Shown one piece after another: positions 61,409 through 64,000 of a stretch of DNA of 64,000 bases. The DNA is taken from NCBI GenBank assembly GCA_950295325.1, contig OX485804.1, positions 46,314,001-46,378,000 of the forward strand, read 5' to 3'. The notes beneath the pieces were generated by a model, which was not told where the DNA came from, made no database searches, and was given only the letters and a program-made list of their open reading frames with translations. The DNA is from Polytrichum commune (Eukaryota > Streptophyta > Polytrichopsida > Polytrichales > Polytrichaceae). Made by a program: the position numbers and the translations under genes. Every line of letters begins with the position of its first letter. Within the stretch, counting starts at the first letter, position 1.

Positions 61409-61907
61409 GGCCCACTTGACACACGAGACTGAGAGCCCGTAACCATTACACTTCAAGCACTCTCATTAGTGGAAAAGGCGGAGCCGGTCCAAGTTCACTT
61501 CACACTACGCTTGAGGGACCAACTGAGTATGTCAATGCAAGATGGATGTAAAGTCTACATGGATTCCTACACGGCATCGAATGGATAATGTTTCATGGTC
61601 ACATGAACTATTTTCAAACACCACCGCTTGGAGGTAGACCTAACACAAAACACAGTGACCATGGCATTCCGAACGCTCACAACTGTTGATTTATTCTATT
61701 TTATCATGTGTGAGGACCCATGTGCATAAAAATTCATTGAAATAGCATTTGGTTGAGGGCCTAGTCACATATGACTTCACACTACACTTGAGGGCCCGTG
61801 ACCTCACTACATGATTTGGGAGGTGTGTTGAGACGGCCTTTGGACACTTTCTTCTGGGCTCTCACAATTTCATGGTCACGGCTCTTGACTCGTGTGGGAA
61901 GTGGCCC
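61409..61907. mobile_element. PIF/Harbinger-like MITE, TTA target duplication (copy 1)
   Basis: The ends GGCCCACTTGACACACGAG and, from the other side, GGGCCACTTCCCACACGAG form terminal inverted repeats that go on inward with AGAGCC. TTA flanks both ends (61406-61408 and 61908-61910). There is no coding capacity. A weak internal inverted repeat surrounds 61600-61670 (TGGTCAC ... GTGACCA). The TTA duplication points to the PIF/Harbinger superfamily; a transposase source is not in this window. Confidence 0.72.
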
Positions 61908-62202
61908 TTAGTGTTTGGTGACACCACACGGGCGGTTTACAATTAGGGCCACTTCACACATGAGCCAAGAGCCGTGACCTTGTAATGGTGAGGACCCTTG
62001 ACTCTCATCCAAAGGCCGTACCATGGGTGTTGGGAAAGCCATTTTATGTAGTCTTTGGCCCTCAAGCATAGTGTGAAGTGAGAATGAACCATGTTGCGGG
62101 ACCATTGCATGTTTTGTTGGCGGAAAAAGAGGGGAGGATTTGGTTTAATATAATATGTCTCCAAGTTTATCAATTTAAGATAACTACTTGGTGGTGTTTG
62201 TC

Positions 62203-62272
62203 TGTCCTGGAATCTATCTTGGAATCTGTCCTGGAATCTGCCATGCAGTCTGTCCTGAAATCTGTCCTGCTG
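62203..62272. repeat. 12-bp minisatellite
   Basis: About 5.8 degenerate copies of TGTCCTGGAATC lie directly before a long hairpin inside the MITE at 61946-62546. Read on the minus strand they give FQDR repeats, which is only a by-product of the repeat. Confidence 0.8.
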
Positions 62273-62290
62273 AAAAAATATTAAAAAAAT

Positions 62291-62361
62291 CATGGTCTCC
62301 CGGAATTTGCGTCAAGCCCACCTCTTGGAGGTGGGCCTGACGCAAATTCCGGTAGACCATG
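62291..62361. repeat. Near-perfect 71-nt hairpin
   Basis: Arms of 34 nt (62291-62324 and 62328-62361) are reverse complements with two mismatches, joined by a 3-nt loop. The left arm starts CATGGTCTCCCGGAATTTGC and the right arm ends in the complementary GACCATG. The stem is close to perfect, unlike the older, decayed DNA around it. Confidence 0.9.
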
Positions 62362-62601
62362 CACCCTTATCCACAACTAGCCATGTAGGACTCCATGTAG
62401 ACTTTTCATCCACGAACTTTTCTTTGGGCCTTTAGGCCTTCACCTCCTAGTGTGAAGTGAACTTGGACGGTCTCCGCCTTTTCGACCAATGAGAGCTCTT
62501 ACATTGCCGTGGTCAAGGGCCTTCAGCCTTGTGTGTGAAGTGGCCCTTAGTATTGAGCAAGACAAATATAATTGGTGACACTAAACACGATGTTTAGTGT
62601 A

Positions 62602-63661
62602 CACCCTAACCTTGATAATGTCACACCCTCCGTTTCACCAAAAAGTGTGATATAAACAAGGTGTGACATACTTGATAATGTCACATTTTGTGCATAATGT
62701 GATATTATCAAAAAATATGTAGAAAATCAAAATATAATTACAATTTTAAAAAAATAACAAATACGAGACTTCAATGTTTTTGAATGTAAAATCTAATTCA
62801 AAATTGTGAATAACAACAAGAGCACATTATAATGTGTCATTGAGATCAGGTAAAGACCTCTCACTAGAGACAAAGAAGCTTCTAATGTCACATTGTTTTG
62901 TTGATGTTAAATGTGCAACACCAATTCTAATGAGTTTGTCATGGATTTTTTCCATTTCTAACAACTCATGAGTGCTGAAATATGAGAACCTTGGCTAGCC
63001 ATAAAATTCAAAACATCTTTAGCATATTTTTGTGCACCGCTTAGCTTCACTACTTTAGACTCATCATCACTGCTATCTCAATGGGTCCACTTCCATGGAA
63101 TCAAGAACCTGTTCGCCATCTTGCACTGATTGCACAAGCTCCTCAGTAGAAAATTCCACCTCAAAATCATCTTCACCTTCCATGTTTATGTACTCCAAAG
63201 GACAAAGCTTTTCTACAGGCTTGCCTTCAACATCCAAACCCAAATTTAATGCGGCGACGAGTCTACCCAATTCCAAAGTTGCTTCCTCCATTTTGGACTT
63301 CATACGTTCATCAAGATTGTTTATATATGCATTCTGTGGAGCTGCGAGAAGTTGATATGCGAGAGAAACCGTTGCTTCTTCGGCACATAAGATTCAAGAT
63401 TCAAGAACCCAAGATTCAAGCGGAAGCAGGTGAAGATGCCGACATCATCCATATAATTTGTTGTCCATCCGGCCTTTTTTCATCCATGTTACTTGTTATT
63501 ATCACACTTACACTACAAATTTTGAAAAAAAATGGTGACATTATCAAGGGTGATAGTGATAATAACGAGGGAGTTTTACACTATGGAAATCGGTTTCAAA
63601 CTTTTAGGTGACAATATCAAGGTGTTCTATTGACAAGTGTGATATTATCAAGGTTAGGGTG
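62602..63661 (-). mobile_element. Pogo/Tc1-like element with 25-bp TIRs and TA target duplication
   Basis: The left end CACCCTAACCTTGATAATGT and the reverse complement of the right end CACCCTAACCTTGATAATAT both go on into CACAC, one mismatch in 25. TA flanks both ends (62600-62601 and 63662-63663). More copies of the motif TTGATAATGTCACA lie just inside the left end, as subterminal repeats. The element is 1060 bp and encodes only a short C-terminal transposase-like tail on the minus strand, so it is a deletion derivative. It was inserted directly next to the repeat unit that ends at 62599. Confidence 0.7.
63073..63345 (-). pseudogene. Possible C-terminal tail of a pogo/Tigger-like transposase
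   Basis: The minus-strand frame reads NAYINNLDERMKSKMEEA, then LGRLVAALNLGLDVEG, then the acidic block LEYINMEGEDDFEVEFSTEE, and stops at 63073. Alternation of a short helical part, a Leu-rich part and an acidic EYIN..GED..F..EELV tail resembles the C-terminus of pogo/Tigger (DDE_1) transposases. Its position inside a TA-flanked element supports this reading. No DDE core remains, so the identity is tentative. Confidence 0.4.
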
Positions 63662-64000
63662 TAACTTATTAGTGTCGTCGGAGAAGTGGGCCAATAAGAA
63701 AGAGGCGAGCAAGTATGACCCTTAGGGCATCCCCAGGAGAGATAGAAAGCAACCCGCCAAAAATAATATATTATATGGTGTTTAGGGTGTTTGGGGAGCC
63801 CTCCATCTTGGGCGGGGCAGCTCATCTTGAGTCAGAGCCCACCAAAGCCTAGGCATACCCCCGGTATAATTAGGAAGCAATCAATAAGACAACGACACCT
63901 ATTATCTGACATGGGATAAAGTAGGATATCGGAGTATCTGATATTAAAGTAATCTCTTGGCGGGCCGGAGGAGGGTCGCCATATGAACCATTTATGATGT

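Larger units (their letters stand above)
61946..62546. mobile_element. PIF/Harbinger-like MITE, TTA target duplication (copy 2)
   Basis: The terminal inverted repeat GGGCCACTTCACACA is perfect over 15 bp, and TTA flanks both ends (61943-61945 and 62547-62549). An empty copy of the same host sequence (acaattagtat) is seen at 61355-61365 and near 30290, which confirms the insertion point. Inside are a 12-bp minisatellite (62203-62272) and a 71-nt hairpin (62291-62361). Same family as 61409-61907 and 26197-26769. Confidence 0.8.
61322..62599. repeat. Tandem host unit of about 88 bp split by two MITEs
   Basis: Unit A is 61322-61408 (GTGTTCGGTGACACTACACG to ACACGATGTTTAG). Unit B is 61908-61945 joined to 62547-62599, with the same order of words (GTGTTTGGTGACACCACACG, AGTATTGAGCAAGACAAATA, ACACGATGTTTAG). 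MITE copy 1 sits at the A/B junction and MITE copy 2 in the middle of B. A further diverged copy lies at 30246-30345. Confidence 0.7.

Noticed and set aside
1-64000. CRISPR array, operons, ribosome-binding sites, prophage
   Set aside because: No regularly spaced short repeats with unique spacers and no bacterial gene layout. The split gene and MITEs show plant nuclear DNA.
1-64000. tRNA or rRNA genes
   Set aside because: I looked for cloverleaf-like A and B box spacing and rRNA words by eye and found nothing convincing. A covariance-model scan would settle it.

Overview
The window is nuclear DNA of a seed plant, most likely a flowering plant. It carries one complete split gene in about 64 kb, and the rest is AT-rich intergenic DNA full of decayed transposable elements. 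The plant assignment rests on three things: the gene is a plant-type DNA ligase IV that can be followed exon by exon against the Arabidopsis protein, the introns are short (roughly 0.1 to 0.7 kb) with GT-AG borders, and the mobile elements are those of plant genomes (hAT, PIF/Harbinger-like MITEs, Ty3/gypsy gag). I cannot name the species.

Gene. LIG4 lies on the minus strand from 44296 (ATG) to 32464 (stop). I reconstruct 28 coding exons whose lengths sum to 3819 nt, an uninterrupted frame of 1272 codons. They include a 7-nt microexon and one GC-AG intron. The order is N-terminal DNA-binding domain, adenylation domain with catalytic Lys (about residue 253), OB fold, BRCT1, XRCC4-binding linker, BRCT2 and a long charged plant-type tail. 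A TATA-like box and a telo-box lie upstream. The product seals breaks in non-homologous end joining.

Layout. 1-810: a duplicated unit of about 430 bp with a conserved reading frame of unknown identity. 811-10830: AT-rich DNA with copies of a small CCGGTT-rich MITE family and a long inverted repeat at 8521-8850. 10833-12053: a Tc1-type transposon with TA target duplication, 24-bp terminal repeats and a deleted transposase that resembles fungal Tc1 proteins. 13600-15480: a hAT-like transposase pseudogene. 15500-25500: MITEs, minisatellites, a hairpin and three tandem copies of a unit of about 330 bp (23742-24726). 26197-27690: four MITEs in a row. 30070-31330: degenerate tandem repeats. 32464-44600: LIG4. 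44600-51600: intergenic DNA with a long GA tract. 51640-52450: a gypsy gag remnant. 53548-53960: a hAT-type MITE with a perfect 8-bp target duplication. 57910-58370: one MITE inserted in another. 61320-63663: a nest of a tandem host repeat split by two TTA-flanked MITEs, followed by a TA-flanked pogo-like element.

I saw no convincing tRNA, rRNA, CRISPR array or prokaryotic operon. The most unusual items are the fungal-type Tc1 element in a plant chromosome, the microexon in LIG4, and several long near-perfect hairpins inside MITEs that could produce small RNAs.
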